A stretch of 64,000 nt of DNA from Sclerotiophoma versabilis (Eukaryota > Ascomycota > Dothideomycetes > Pleosporales > Didymellaceae), in the NCBI GenBank assembly GCA_012274445.1, contig JAAROD010000090.1:620001-684000 (forward strand), given 5' to 3'. The position numbers and the translations under genes are program-made. This document shows positions 22,224-34,760 of the stretch, piece after piece. Below the pieces are notes generated by a model. It was not told where the DNA came from. It was given only the letters and a program-made list of their open reading frames with translations, and did not search any database. Positions within the stretch are counted from its first letter, which is position 1. Each line of letters starts with the position of its first letter.

Positions 22224-25200
22224 ATGAATCAAGGAGCTCCCTCGACCGCCGCTGCCCATGCCCCAGCCCCCGCCTCTGCCCCCCCGCCGAAGCCCATCCG
22301 CTTCGTCACCAACCACGATGGGCCCTACGCGAAGCGGCGCAGGATCAACTCGGCCTGCCTGACCTGCCGCCGCAAGAAGACGCGCTGTTCCGGTGGGTCA
22401 TGGACGCTGCGACTGCAGCCCAAGTGCATACTGATCGAGCCCAGGCGAGCGCCCAGTGTGCGGCACATGCACCCAGAACAAGCACGAATGCGCCGGCTAT
22501 GGAGACGACAACGCTGCCACAGACACGCCCCGCGACAGCAAGAGGGCCGCCCGCAGAGAGAGCACCGTCTCGGCCGCCAGCGCGCCTGTACGCAACACCG
22601 AGCCCTCCACCAACCCGCCTGCTCAGCCCGCCCAGCCTGCCCGACCACAGCTGCTGCACAAGCCCGCGTCAAACCAGTCACTGCCGTCAGATTCGTCAAT
22701 CGGCAACACCGCGCCGAAGCAGGAGCGAGACGGCGTGAATGGCCTACTCACCCTCAACACTCGCAACAGGATGCCGTACTTCCGCTATTTTGGGCCCACT
22801 GCCATCATGCCTGGCTTCCGGCAGATGGTCGTCAAAGTCAGAGGACAGCGACACGGAAGCAACCAAACCCCGTCCGACCAGCTCCCAGTCGACTCGTCAC
22901 CTGTCGAGCCTCTAGGCTCGCCGACAGGGCCCGAAGCTCGCACACCCCTCGAGATACCCGTCTACGACAACTCGGACATGTCGCCCAGTCCGCTCATCAC
23001 CCACCTGTGCAAACTCTTCTTCGTCAACCTGGGCTGCTGCTTCCCCTTCCTGCAACGCGAGCGCTTCATGCGAGACCTCGAGGAGAAGCAGGTCGACGCC
23101 ATCCTCGTCGATGCCGTATGCGCCTTGGCTGCCAGATTCTCTACTCATCCAATGTTGACCCAGAGTGGCACTCAGCAGAAGGAAGGGGCCGAGGACAAGA
23201 CCAAGACCCATCATCCTGAGGCTGGCCAAGCTTTCGCCCAACGAGCCAAGTCGAACATCCCAGACGCCTTCCCCTGTCCCAACGTCGCTGTCGTGCAAGC
23301 AGCGCTGTTGTTGGCCTACGACGAGTTTGGTGCGAGTCGCGATAGCGGGCTGTGGATGTATCTCGGTATTGCTATCCGAATGGCTCAAGATCTGGGCATG
23401 CAGACGTTGGAAGGGCTAAAGTACGAGGGCCGGAACGGCATTACCCCCAAGCTTGTCAAGACGGACTCGCACAGCAGCGGTGCGCCCGCGTTGCAAGAGC
23501 AAAACTCGCGGCAGAGCCAAGACATGACGTCTGATGAACAGGAGCAAAGAGCTGTCGAACGCGAGCGTTTGGACACGTTTTGGTCCATCTTCTTCCTCGA
23601 CCGCGTCATCTCTTCGGGCACTGGACGTCCAGTCACCATTCGTGATCGAGACATCGAAATCAGTTTTCCCTCTCTCGACGAAGTAGACTCAGCGTCAGGA
23701 TGGCCATTGCCCTTTCCCGCACTCATCCGCATAATTCACCTCTACGGGCGGGTAACGGATCTGCTGAATAGAGTGAGGCATGTATCAGACATTACAAAAG
23801 ATCTCCAAAAGCAGCTGGATGCGCTTGAGAATCGTTTGACGGAGATCTACCAAAACCTATCACCCAAACTACACTTCAACGCGGTCAACTTCCAGCAATA
23901 CGTCAAGTTCAACCAAGGGACAAACTTCCTGCTGCTTCACTGCTGGTTCCATACCCTGATAGTCTTGCTGCATCAGCCAACCTTGTTGAAGCCTTTTGAG
24001 GGAAGTCCGCAGTCGCTCTCCGCTAACAGCAGGGAGCTTTCCATGTCCTCAGCAAAGACAATCGCTGATATCTTGTCGTTTACTGAGCTCATCGACGCGA
24101 AGACAGGGGTGGGCAACCCCTTCACAAGGTACTCTCCCTCTTCCTACCGCCCCTTGCAAGATCCCTAACACCAGTCCAGTCAACCCATCTACATAGCCGC
24201 GTGCGCCTTCCTTCAAGAGTCTGCAATGCATTCGGCGTCGTCTCAGCCTCAGTCTCGGCCCCAATCCCGTCCTGCTTCCCCCGGACCGCGAAGCGAGCAC
24301 AAGGACACCAGGGCCTCACTCGTACAACTAAATCTCGACAAGCACATGTCGAATGGAGACAGACTGAACGTTCTGCAGGATCGTGAACAAAAGCAGGCTG
24401 CCAAACATACACTGCTCGCTTCGGCGGCAAATCAGAACTACCAGCGGTGCCACCGAGCACTCAAATCGCTCGAGACTTATTGGGAAGGCGTCAAATATAT
24501 CATCACTGTACTAGATCAGAAGGCGAAGGGTATCGATAACCCATTGCTGTATACCAGAGAAGAAATGGAAAGCGCTTTGGAGGTGCCTCGGCCAGAGCCA
24601 TCATTTACAAGTCCAGGGTGGCGGAGGAAACTTAGTTGGGGCACGTACCTGACAGCGCAAAGTCCGGACGGTGATATGACCAATATGCCTGCAGCGATCA
24701 GAAAGGGTGCTAGAACGCCAACCATACCAGGCTCACCGATGGGTCTTTCCAGTCAAGGTATGCCTGTAACCATGTCGCACAAGGCCACTACTAACGTCTT
24801 CATAGCCATTGGATGGTCGCTCACGGGCACGATGAACTCTCCATCTACGAATGTCGCAGTCATGTACACGTCTGACAACAACACGACGGGCCGCGACACG
24901 AAGCAAGCACCATCGAAACGCTCGCCAGCTAGTACACATCCTTCTATCGCCTCGCTCATATCGAATCCTCCGGTCAAGTTTGAGTCTTCGCAGCCACCCA
25001 TGCCATCTCCATCAGTATACCCACCCTTTGACCCCGCATCAATGCCTCCGCCTCCAGCTAACAATCCGTACGGCATTGTACCTGCGCCTGACCCTGCGCT
25101 AGTTTCCGATGCCGATCTTCTGTTGAATCTCCACTCTCCATTTAACAGCGCATCGCCCAGTCAAGCGCCTCTGCAGAACGCTACGTCTTACGTCCGGTCT

Positions 25201-25440
25201 GCATCCATGCAAAGCAACCCGGCTCATCAGGTGCAACCTAGCGAGTTCTCGCCAACATTTGGCATGTACGCCACACCATCTGACACTGCATTTGGCGACA
25301 TGGTCATCGACACCCAGGATGTGGACATGTCTGTGTTAGGCGCCAATATGATGCCATGGGATCTAGAGTACCTACCGCACGATGTGCTCTACTTTGGTGA
25401 TGGCATGTTTGGTGCCAACGATATGGGAGGCGCACAGTAA
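22224..25440 (+). CDS. Zn(II)2Cys6 fungal-specific transcription factor
   Basis: The model has exons 22224-22392, 22445-24128, 24180-24757 and 24806-25440, giving 1021 residues. Intron 1 (52 bp) interrupts the zinc cluster; splicing yields C45-x2-C48-x6-C55-x6-C62-x2-C65-x6-C72 exactly as required for a binuclear cluster, preceded by the basic run KRRRINSACLTCRRKKTRCSG. A fungal-specific transcription factor domain follows at about 230-620 with the usual motifs (ALLLAYDEFGASRDSGLWMYLGIA and DTFWSIFFLDRVISSGTGRP). The C-terminal 350 residues are Ser/Pro/Met-rich with acidic patches, suitable for activation. Intron 3 is 48 nt with no in-frame stop, so an unspliced 1037-residue form is possible. 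Such proteins bind CGG-containing sites in nuclei; the regulated pathway cannot be told. The divergent neighbour atp12 is probably unrelated. Confidence 0.9.
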
Positions 25441-26839
25441 CTTGACCATAGATTCAGATGGTTCATTGTAATGCATCTGACGTGTTGCATGTACGGCGTT
25501 TCGGTCACAGCTTGTTTGGCTGCCAGGGTACTGTCCTGGACGGTTGGTTTTTGATACTTTTACGCGAATGATACCACTTTTTGTCTTTCAACTCCATCTT
25601 CGCTGTCTTTTTTGCAAAGGATGAATTCCCCACAAAGCGAGCATGTGCGGTTGCGCATCACTGGAAAAAGGTTAGACGCTCCGAAAGCACTCGACTATGG
25701 AGGGAATGACGAATTTGTACGAGGAAGGGGCGACGTCATCAAAGCAGCACTCGAGATGTCCACAAATGCCCTCTTTTCCTTGCTTGCAATCATCCACCCG
25801 CAACTTTCCGACCACAGCGCATCGCATTTCTCGCACGAAAGACGGTGAACATGCTGGCCCCGAACGTCGAACGCGCAAGTATTACGATATGTATCGTGAT
25901 CCGTGCGAGACCCACCTAGAGCCTCACGCCGATCCCGAGAGTGGCGCAAGCGCGAACACGCATGATTGCACGAGGGATGCGCTCACTGGCCAACATCGAA
26001 CAACACAGTGCACATGATCAAACAACACAGTGTACAATATCGAACGAAGCCTGCGTCTAGCGCATCTGTTGAGGCGCGAGAAGACACCAAGAAGGAAAGA
26101 AGAGGACAGGGAGAATGCCGCCAGCCCTGCATATGCAAACTGATGTCATTGACAGGTACAGATAAGACGCCTACCTAGCACACAGGAGGGCGCCAAGCGC
26201 AAACTGTAATACTTCGCGACTTCAACAGAAAACTTTGCGACCTGTGAAGAGGAAAACATCGGCCAGTCTAAGAATGACGCTGTCTTGTTGGCCGCAACTC
26301 GCGCCTTGAAGACGTTTTCAGTCCACTATCGACGTCATCCCGCAAACCATGCATCATTCGTCTGATCTTGCCGGACGGACCGTAGGATGAGTGGAGCCTC
26401 GCAAAGTCTACCCCTGTCCAGATCCCGCAGAGCCTCACCTTAATACAGCCTTGGCATGAGAGGCAACTCTCGCTGTGTCTGTGATGATTGCAGGTCTTAC
26501 AGTTTCTTCAGCTCAGACGGTCTTCAGACGAGGTCCATTGCAGCTAGTGTTCTACTTGAAGATGGTATCGTGAGCATGACGTACATGCAGATTTGCCTCA
26601 CGGCATACTTCGCATACTTAGCACAGTTTCGAGCTCACCTGTCGGCACCGTCACGGCCAGATTATATGTGGATCTGGTAACGGTGTTGAGGTCCACACTG
26701 ACCGCTAGCCAGCAGTATGCTAAACAGGACAGGGTGCCTCGGACGCCGATTATCAGCCTGATGGCGATAACAAAATGCGCGTGGCTCCCCATCTTCTCCG
26801 CGCAGTCAACCCCCAAACACGCCTTCAATTGTCAACGCT
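25441..26839. other. Intergenic region
   Basis: About 1.4 kb between the regulator and the MFS gene, both on the plus strand. Scattered short frames have no support. The 3' portion should contain the transporter promoter. No repeat or RNA gene is seen. Confidence 0.4.
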
Positions 26840-28672
26840 ATGTCAGGCTATTACGGTCCTTCTTTCCACAGGCCTCATTCGAGGCCTAACTCGTTGGCTG
26901 CATCGAGGGCCAACTCGATGGTCCAGTCCCGAAACAACTCGTTTGTGGCATCGAGAAACAATTCTTTTGTTGCAGCAAGCACACCCGCCACACCACGGGC
27001 TCGCTCTACTGCCGCCACCACACCTCAGGCCTATCTGTCCAGAGCAAACAGCAAGGACGATGACAAGGAAGATGACGGCGGGGCCATTCCAGATTTCAAC
27101 TCAGAGGTCATTCGCAATGAGAAGGGCGAACCCATGATCGGGAGAATTGTCGGAGGAAAGCATGTCAGCGAAGAGAATAACGATATCGATGCAGACTGCG
27201 GTCCCATCAAGACTGTTGATATCGACATGACATTGACTCTCACCGAGACAGTCAAGCACGAAGAGAAGGAGTACATTGTCCTCACATTCGCTAGCGGCGA
27301 TAAGGAGAACCCGTTCAACTGGAACCCCTGGTACAAGCGCACCATCACTACCATGCTCAACTTGATGACACTCTTCATCGGTCTCGCAACTACAGCCTAC
27401 TCTTCCGGTATCAACAGCATGTGTGAGGAATTTAACGTCGGCAGTCTCCAGGGTCAATGGGGTCTGTTCACCTTCAACATGGCTTGTGCCGTCGCACCCA
27501 TGGTTCTCGCTCCTTTTTGCGAGCTCATTGGCCGTAAGATCGTCTACGCCGCCTCTTTCCTCTGCTTCTCGCTGCTCTTCATCGGGCTCGCGCTTGCCCC
27601 GGGCATCAACACCATCATCGGCCTGCGCCTCCTGCTCGGTCTCTTCGGTTGCGTCGGCACCATCCTCGTCGGCGGCACCTTCGACGACATGTACCCGGCC
27701 GAGAAGCGAGGTCGCCCCATGGCCATGTTCTCATTCGTAGCCATCTTCGGTACCGTCTCCGCGCCTATTTACGCTGGCTTCATCGACCAAGCCATTGGCT
27801 GGCGTTGGATCGAAGGCATCCAGGGTATCGCCAATGTGCCCCTCCTCATTGCCATCTTCCTCTTTTTCCCCGAGACACGCGGTGGTGTCTGTCTGCACAA
27901 GCGTGCTGTTGCACTCCGCAAAGCGACCGGCGATGACCGCTACGTTGCTGAAGATGACATCTACACTCCGGACGTCAAGTCCATGCTGAAAGCCTCGTCG
28001 GTTAAGGCCATCCGCATGCTTATCACTGAGCCCGTGGTTTTCGCTTTCGGCATGTGGATTGCGTTCTGCTGGGCCGTCGTGTTCCTCTTCTTGTCCGTTA
28101 TCCCCATCACCTTCACCGAGAAGCGCGGTTGGAACGAGGGCGTCGCTGGCTTGCCCTATATCTCGCTCGCCATCGGTACATTCCTGGGCTGGGCCGCACA
28201 TCACCTCCAGATGCGCAAGTACAACCAACTCCAGGCCGACCCGACAGTGCAGGTCGTTCCTGAGCACCGTCTTTATGGCGCTATGTTCGGTGCTGTCTGG
28301 CTTCCTGTCGGTCTGTTCATCTACTCGTTCACACAGTACGGAGACATCCCCTGGATTGCACCGGTTATCGGTCTTGCACCCATCGCTTTCGGTATCTTCT
28401 TCGTCTTTGAGTCGACATACTCGTACACCGCCGACTGCTATGGCGAGTCCTCATCGTCTGCCATCGCTGGTCAGGGCCTTATGCGTAACACTCTTGGTGC
28501 TGTTACGCCGTTGTTCGCCAGCGCATTCTTCCACAATGTCGGTAGTCAGTACGCTGGTCTGATTCTTGCGCTGTTCGGAACGCTGCTCAGTTTGATTCCA
28601 TTTGTCATGTTCAAATACGGACATCAACTACGTGCGAGAAGCAAGTTGGCGCAGGAGTTTGGTGGAAAGTAA
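26840..28672 (+). CDS. Major facilitator superfamily transporter, DHA1-like
   Basis: The predicted polytopic plasma-membrane transporter has 610 residues in a single exon. The first 155 residues are cytosolic, Ser/Asn-rich with internal repeats (ASRANSMVQSRNNSFVASRN) and acidic. The marker ENPFNWNPWYKR precedes the first helix, typical of fungal drug:H+ antiporters of the DHA1/polyamine type. Six N-terminal helices follow with the loop ELIGRKIVYAASF and the motif FDDMYPAEKRGRPMAMFSF, then a charged central loop (about 345-390) and six C-terminal helices. The ending QLRARSKLAQEFGGK is cytosolic and basic. DHA1 proteins export drugs, polyamines or metabolites; the substrate here is unknown. No biosynthetic genes adjoin it. 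Confidence 0.9.
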   Translation: MSGYYGPSFHRPHSRPNSLAASRANSMVQSRNNSFVASRNNSFVAASTPATPRARSTAATTPQAYLSRANSKDDDKEDDGGAIPDFNSEVIRNEKGEPMIGRIVGGKHVSEENNDIDADCGPIKTVDIDMTLTLTETVKHEEKEYIVLTFASGDKENPFNWNPWYKRTITTMLNLMTLFIGLATTAYSSGINSMCEEFNVGSLQGQWGLFTFNMACAVAPMVLAPFCELIGRKIVYAASFLCFSLLFIGLALAPGINTIIGLRLLLGLFGCVGTILVGGTFDDMYPAEKRGRPMAMFSFVAIFGTVSAPIYAGFIDQAIGWRWIEGIQGIANVPLLIAIFLFFPETRGGVCLHKRAVALRKATGDDRYVAEDDIYTPDVKSMLKASSVKAIRMLITEPVVFAFGMWIAFCWAVVFLFLSVIPITFTEKRGWNEGVAGLPYISLAIGTFLGWAAHHLQMRKYNQLQADPTVQVVPEHRLYGAMFGAVWLPVGLFIYSFTQYGDIPWIAPVIGLAPIAFGIFFVFESTYSYTADCYGESSSSAIAGQGLMRNTLGAVTPLFASAFFHNVGSQYAGLILALFGTLLSLIPFVMFKYGHQLRARSKLAQEFGGK

Positions 28673-29835
28673 AGCTGTACAGGATAGTCTTGTAGCATTT
28701 ACGCGGCATTGCATAGCATGTTAGCGTTTTCGTAGTTTGAAGCGCTTCTTGAAGAATACAATATCTTTACACAACGCCCGTTCTTCCCTCGGACCATGTC
28801 ACGCTGGTGCTCTCGTCTTCGCGACAGTGAGACGTTTTGGTTTGGTCTGTGAAGCTAGGTACCATGAATGATAGACTGAGGGTAGGCCAGCCGTAAGCGA
28901 CCGCTCCCCCTGCGACTTCTCACTTGCACTAATGAACACGTTCCGCACCTCATCTTACCCACACCTCACCACTGAAACTTTCGACTTTCGACTTTCAACT
29001 TCCCTATATCCCCCTACACTATACTTTTACATCCCCCATCTCCACCAATGCGCGGATGATGTTTATCCGCGTGACAAGATCCTCATCCTCTCTCTGTTTA
29101 TACCTTGGACACTACACGGTGTTACAATTTACAAGCCTCGTTTGTTCGTTCGATTAGTCTTAGTCTTAGTCTTAGTCTGTCTGTAGACTGCTGTGCCCAA
29201 CAGCATCAACAGTTCAATCGAGGTACTTTTGCGTGGAACACGGGGGATGATTCTGTCTTGGTATGGTATGGTGCGTCTTTTGGAAATATTCATTGGAAAT
29301 ATTCATTGGAAATATTCATTGGAAATATACACTAGAGGGAGGTGGTGATGCACAGGCTGCGTGAAGCTATGCGTCGCAAGGTTGATGGGGAGAGCTGCGT
29401 GTGGAGCCCATCACAAGCTGTCACGGTAGCGATCTTTGGTTCGTCGAGTTCAGTTTGCGGATCATCCGAGGTCTTTGATTTACTCTCTCGTGACTAGCGG
29501 GTTTGATGGTATTGAACGTGCATGGATGAATGGGAATGGTAAGGCCTTTTGAGGTGTCTTGGGTGCTTGCTGACTTGTGTCTGTTTGGGGATCGGGACGT
29601 GTATGGGCTCGTTATGCGATGATGGTAGTGTGCGATTATGACTGAAGACCAACGAGCAGGAAGAGCACAGTCAAAGTTTGCGGTAGGGGTATCAATTAAG
29701 CTAATATTAATCTGAGTAAATGTCTCGGAGACAACTGCAGATCTCGTTTCCGTCTCCATCTTCCGAAGCATGCCTGTACCTCGTGCTCAGAGCCGGACAA
29801 TGCACGTTCGTGACTGCGACGAAATCGTAATACGT
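28673..29835. other. Convergent intergenic region
   Basis: This lies between the ends of the DHA1 transporter (+) and the sugar transporter (-). It contains a short AGTCTT microsatellite at 29156-29179 and a 13-bp tandem repeat at 29282. No gene is supported. Confidence 0.45.
29282..29328 (+). repeat. 13-bp tandem repeat, about 3.6 copies
   Basis: The unit GGAAATATTCATT is repeated three times exactly, followed by a partial fourth copy, in the convergent 3' region. It is a minisatellite-like array with no visible gene. Confidence 0.9.
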
Positions 29836-31668
29836 CTAGATCTTCTCGATTTCGAGGATGTTGCCCCTGGCGTCGGTGGCAACCTTCTTCTTGATGAGCG
29901 AGGCCTTGCGGGGGTTGGGGCTGTTGAAAATATCGTCGATTTCCTGTGGGGAGTCAGTAATCTTAAGTTTGGCAGCTGTTGACAGCGGTTGCAACTCACC
30001 TCGAGTGTCATGTTCTTGGTCTCGGGAATGAACAGCCAAACAACCAAGGCCTGAATAGGACACCAGACGACGAAGACGATGTAGAGCTTCCACTGGATGT
30101 TCTTCAGCGCGATCGGGTACGCGAATTGGTTGATCAACATAGCCGTTGTGAGTGCCAAGCTCGAGAAAGCCATGCCCTTAGCACGCATTTCGAAGGACAG
30201 AACCTCGACGGGATACAGGGCCTGGAGTGGTGTGATACCGAAGGCGAAGATGGCGTTGAAGAGGAAGATAAAGGCGATGAATGCGTTGCTGGCGGAGTTG
30301 GAACCCGTCTTCTGCTGCATGGCGACAGAAACAATGGCGGCGATCCAGACAAAGCTAATGCTGGAAAATGTGCCGATGAGCATAGGACGACGACCGAGCC
30401 GGTCGACGAAGAAGGCACCAAGAACAGCCTATCTACCGTTAGCATATAAAGGCTCTCGTTACTCGACGGATTACTCACAAAGGTCAGCTGCATGCAAGAC
30501 TTGCCCAAGTTGATGTTCATCTTCTTCAGCTGCTGAGTAATACCAGCGGATTCCAGCACACCATCGAGGAAGTAGTCGACTGCACCGTTACCTGCCCACT
30601 GACCGAAGATAGCAATTGTACAGTTGCAAGCCAAACGGTAACGGGAAGCACGGTGCTTGAACAGCGCGCTATAGTCCCACCAGCGCTTGTCAGCACCGTC
30701 CATGTTGAGGTACTCCTCGTATTCCTGGATTTGCATGGTGACCCAAACACTGTCCTCCTTACCAAGACCGTGGTACTTGGCGAGAACCCTCTTGGCTTCA
30801 GTGTGCTTGCCGCGAGTATAGAGCCATCTCGGGCTTTCCGGTAGGAACCAAGCCAGGAGAAGGATCAACCCAGGGAAGAGAATCTGCATCCACACAGGAA
30901 CGGACCAGCTCATATTACCAGGAAGATTAACGGAGCCACGAGTGACACCAGCAGCGAGGAGAGAGCCGACGAACCTGTCATCGAGTTAAAATGTGATGTA
31001 ACGGATCGTATCGGGCTACGGCTTACCAGAAAGTGTTGTATAGGCCAGTGATGATACCGCGGTGAGCAGGATGTGCCGTCTCGATAACGTGCAGAGGTCC
31101 AGCAGTAGTGAGAATGGGCACAGCAAAACCGAGCAACAAACGGCCGCCCATGAATTGACCGACAGCGCTGTCACCAGGCTTTGTGGTGGCCTGAATGACG
31201 ACACCTGCACTGGCAATAGCACCACCGATCATCATTCCGTATCTGCGTCCCCAGGTATCGCAAGCAGGGCCGATGAAGGGAAGGGCGACAACACCACCAA
31301 TCTGGTACATGGAGGTAACAATGCCGGCCCAGGCACCAGTACCCTCAACCTTGTAGTAGTGCTTGAAAGTGTCGTTCGTGAGAAGAGAGTTGAACATAGA
31401 TCCATCGAAGCCGTTGCAAGTGGAGCAAAAGAAGCCGACCATGGCACAGACGTAGAGCACAAACGAATGCCGGGTAAAGATCGCGACGGGTTCCTTGAGC
31501 TTGGCCTCTGCAAGTGCTTCGGAACCAGAGATGACCTTGACTACAGCAACAGTGCCCTTGAGGTCCTACATGATTGTCAGCTTCGCGGGACGTAATCGAT
31601 GTCAAGATACCTACGCCATTCTCTGAGTTGGTCTGGTGGATGATCTCATTGGTGGTCTTCTCAGCCAT
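29836..31668 (-). CDS. MFS sugar transporter (lactose permease/hexose transporter-like)
   Basis: This is a proton-coupled sugar uptake protein of the plasma membrane. Five exons (31668-31615, 31565-31027, 30974-30479, 30428-30000, 29943-29836) give 541 residues with about 12 membrane helices. Family motifs are present: GPACDTWGRRYGMMIG after helix 2, PESPRWLYTRGK at the end of the first half, FFVDRLGRRPMLIG in the second half, and PETKNMTLEEID at the end. The cytosolic N-terminus has no signal peptide. All introns are 48-56 bp with consistent phase. An upstream in-frame ATG at 31743 would add 25 Ser-rich residues; I prefer 31668 for its ACAATGG context. Sequence style (LAC12-like clade) suggests a disaccharide or hexose, but substrate is not determined. 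Confidence 0.92.
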
Positions 31669-33623
31669 TGTAGCGGTGTTGCTCGAGACAAGAGCTGCTG
31701 CTGATGGATGCGAAATGTGCACCTTAGAAGAACTATAAGACATTTACGATGATTGCAGTTCTTAGGTCTCCACAGTAAGGGCCCCGGCCTTTGGGCCCGC
31801 AAATATCCGGGTAACGCTCATCTCAGAGGTGCTGTACCGGAGCTTGGTTCTAGAAACCGTGCCTCTGGTAGAAAGAGGCCCGGAGAGTACCACTCCGCAG
31901 CCGCAATAGGTTAGGTACGGCTAGGGGCTTGAGCAGCCTCAACCGTGCAAGTGGAAAACGCCGCTCAATTGCAGGTCAACGAGAACGCGGGGATGGCGAA
32001 TCAGCTCCGCAATGCCATCTCAAAGAGGGTTGTGACTTGCACGGCGATCGTTGTCCCAGACGCCACGAGGGATAATCCCCAATCGGTGTTGCAGATACAA
32101 AGATACCCTAACAAAATCAATGCGGGGAGCCCATGGGGCCAGTCTCCAGATCTGCTACCCACTAGAACGGGGTCGAAGGGGCCGTGTCAATTTTGACAAG
32201 GCTGGGGTCCAATGAGGCTCGTGTTATTTTCGCGACATGAGATGATGGGTGGCCGGATAGACGCACATGTTCGAAGACCGCTGTGGGCCAGTCGCTGTGA
32301 TTGACCCAATGGGTTTTCAGAGCTGATCCAACCTTCGAAGCAAAGATTCGCAAACAGCTGATAACCACGCCGTCCGCTCAGGTCACATAGGTGGAACGAC
32401 ATCGCAAAAAGCAGGTGAGAGCTTCATCGCATAGCCAGGGTATCAGATGATTATCCGCGAATGATTTTGGTGCTCCGCACTAGCGCTGCGACGCAAAGCA
32501 AGTGCGAACACAGACGCCATGCGGGGTTGGCATGGCGCTTGTAACCCTTGACTCGGGCTCGGAGACAGCAGAACGAGACGAGGGAGAACTGCCGACCTCC
32601 TGTGAAGTTTGGTGGATAGGAACTGTGACCTGAGAACCTGCGCCAGACCCTACGTACACTTGATACTGCCTGCATATATGTGCTAAGAGGTATACTTTGG
32701 TTCTTGCTTATCAAGGAGTGAGTTGCTGCACCCCCTCCTGCTAGACCCTGCTACCCTACGCAGGCTTACAGCTTACTGTGTTGTAAAAGATCTTTCGAAG
32801 ACGCTTATAGCATGGAGAAGGCGCGAAGTACCAACCGAAATACTAAATTTCACACGCTCAGGCGCGTCGTCGCGCGTTCCGATGTTGTGTCTCGACCATG
32901 ATTCTGACCATCAGCTTACTGCTACGCTATGAGTAGTAAGCACATGGCATAGCACGCATGTTTCTTTTCGACCCCTCTCATTCTGCTCCGTCCTAGTTGG
33001 CGTTTTGTGGCGGGCTTGGATGATAATTGATCGAATTCTTTTGTATCCTTCTCCGTCCTCTAATGGGGCGACGGGCTGCGAGTGATTTTTACTCTCTTGA
33101 GTTATGATCAATTCAGTAAGTGCATTCACAAAAAAATGTCAGCACGGTTCCTTTATGTCACCTCCCGGAAGTAACACTTTGAATCGAGAGTTGCCAACAT
33201 AAGCTTCGCCCAGCCGCGTTCCTGCAGCCTTTTGCAAATCATGCTAGGCGATCACGGGACCGTCGCCTGAAGCAGCTGTCTTATCACAGAAATTTGTTGT
33301 CCAGTTCGGAACAGCAATTCCGTGCTAGAAGTCTTGCCAGCTAGAGTTTCAAAGATCTGGGCATCATTGCAGACGAAAGGCAAGCGGAGATACATCTTCA
33401 CTCCACCATAGCTTGTCGAATTTCTCTAGATGAAGACGTCCACACACCGATTTCTATTAGCAGGCGAAACGCATAGCACCTTCTCTCTGAGACCGATTAT
33501 GGATCGCACTTCATAACGCCTCAGACCGCGGTCTTCTATCGAATGTACAGCTTTCACCAACCGTTCCTCGGCTTTGCCGTCTTTACACTTTCGTTTCTGT
33601 AAAAAACACTCATATCAACGCTA
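31669..33623. other. Gene-poor interval upstream of sugar transporter
   Basis: The first few hundred bases are the sugar-transporter promoter. The rest has only short, unsupported frames. I see no repeat, RNA gene or recognisable protein down to the interrupted gene at 33624. Confidence 0.4.
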
Positions 33624-33853
33624 CTAGCGACCAATCGTGTATGAAAGTCGATGCATCGCTCCATGGCCCTGACGATAATTGGAACTACGACACCATGCGA
33701 AATACTCCTCTGCAGGGTCTCTGGCGACAGGTAAGGTGCTATCGGCTTCATCTGCGGCGGCCGCTCTTTGCAGAGATGAGCTCTTAGGTTGCGGGAACCA
33801 CCGTTCCGCCATAACCTAAAAATTGACGTCCAACCAGAGAAGGTGTCGTGTTG

Positions 33854-33861
33854 TCCGTTCC
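33854..33861 (+). repeat. Left 8-bp target-site duplication
   Basis: TCCGTTCC directly abuts the left end of the element at 33862 and is repeated exactly at 34753-34760. Eight-base duplications are characteristic of hAT-superfamily insertion. Confidence 0.8.
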
Positions 33862-34752
33862 CAGCGTGTCCAACGATCGATACTATCGTCGATACTACCA
33901 CTTACTTATCGTCACGTGTTCGATCGATCGATAGTGGTCAGGCCATGCGATACTGTATGTGATCGATAGTTGTGAGTCCAACCGTAGTACTGTAATAAAC
34001 ACGTGATCTTATACATATCACGTGAATGCAGGAGCTCCTGTAGCTAGGCTTAACAGAGCCCTGTAATTAGCTATATATGCCTTGCTTGCAGGTCTTAGCA
34101 TACTACTAGTCTTCTTTAACAACGGGTAACTTAATTCTACCTATACTATAACACCACAACGCCTTTACGCCTACAACGTCCACCTACAACAAGCAGCTGC
34201 GCGATTAATTAACGCCCTCTATACCTCTGCACACACACCTATTGCTAGGATACACTAGACACCTAACAAAGGAGAGTAAATCTAGAGCTTTTTAAGGTAA
34301 CTTGGCTCTGGTATGACACATGCTCTGCCGCATGGTATAGGCTACTAGCCCTTCTACTTAGTAGACGTGGTAAAGGCCTCTATGCTAAGCTCTAATGTAT
34401 ATGTAAGCATCTCTGGTTAGAAGGTCCTCCAGGCTCCTCGCGTTAGATCTAGAGTATCTCTACCTATTGGTAATATGCGGGATAGCTGGGCATTAAGTAG
34501 CTGGCAAGGAAGTTAGTAAGTAAATCTGCCTATTTAGCCCTTTCCCTCAGGCTGCAGAAGCAGTTTCCTATGACTTTAATTTACTCTAAAGCTACACGCT
34601 AAGCTATTTGTAGCAACTTACTGCCGTACTACGGCTTACTATACGTAATTAGGCATTTTGGATGTGATCGATCGATAACAACACCAGAAATCAGATGATA
34701 AGTAGCGAGTTTTGGCCATACGATACGATAGTATCGATCCTTGGACGCGCTG
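33862..34752. mobile_element. Non-autonomous hAT-like DNA transposon (891 bp)
   Basis: The two ends are inverted repeats. Reading inward, the left begins CAGCGTGTCCAACGATCGAT and the right, on the minus strand, begins CAGCGCGTCCAAGGATCGAT. About 26 of the first 28 positions match and both continue ACTATCGT. Further GATCGAT motifs lie inside each end. The flanks are a perfect 8-bp direct repeat. The interior (about 34000-34640) is AT-rich and full of TA and TAG, with no open frame for a transposase, so it must have moved in trans or is decayed, perhaps by RIP. The 8-bp duplication and CAG-type ends point to hAT; other 8-bp-duplicating groups are less likely given this size and ends. It sits inside the broken gene described above. 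Confidence 0.75.
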
Positions 34753-34760
34753 TCCGTTCC
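34753..34760 (+). repeat. Right 8-bp target-site duplication
   Basis: This is the second exact copy of TCCGTTCC, immediately outside the right terminal inverted repeat that ends at 34752. Confidence 0.8.

Noticed and set aside
33954..34640. Transposase inside the hAT-like element
   Set aside because: All six frames are broken by frequent stops and no hAT dimerisation or catalytic motif can be read.
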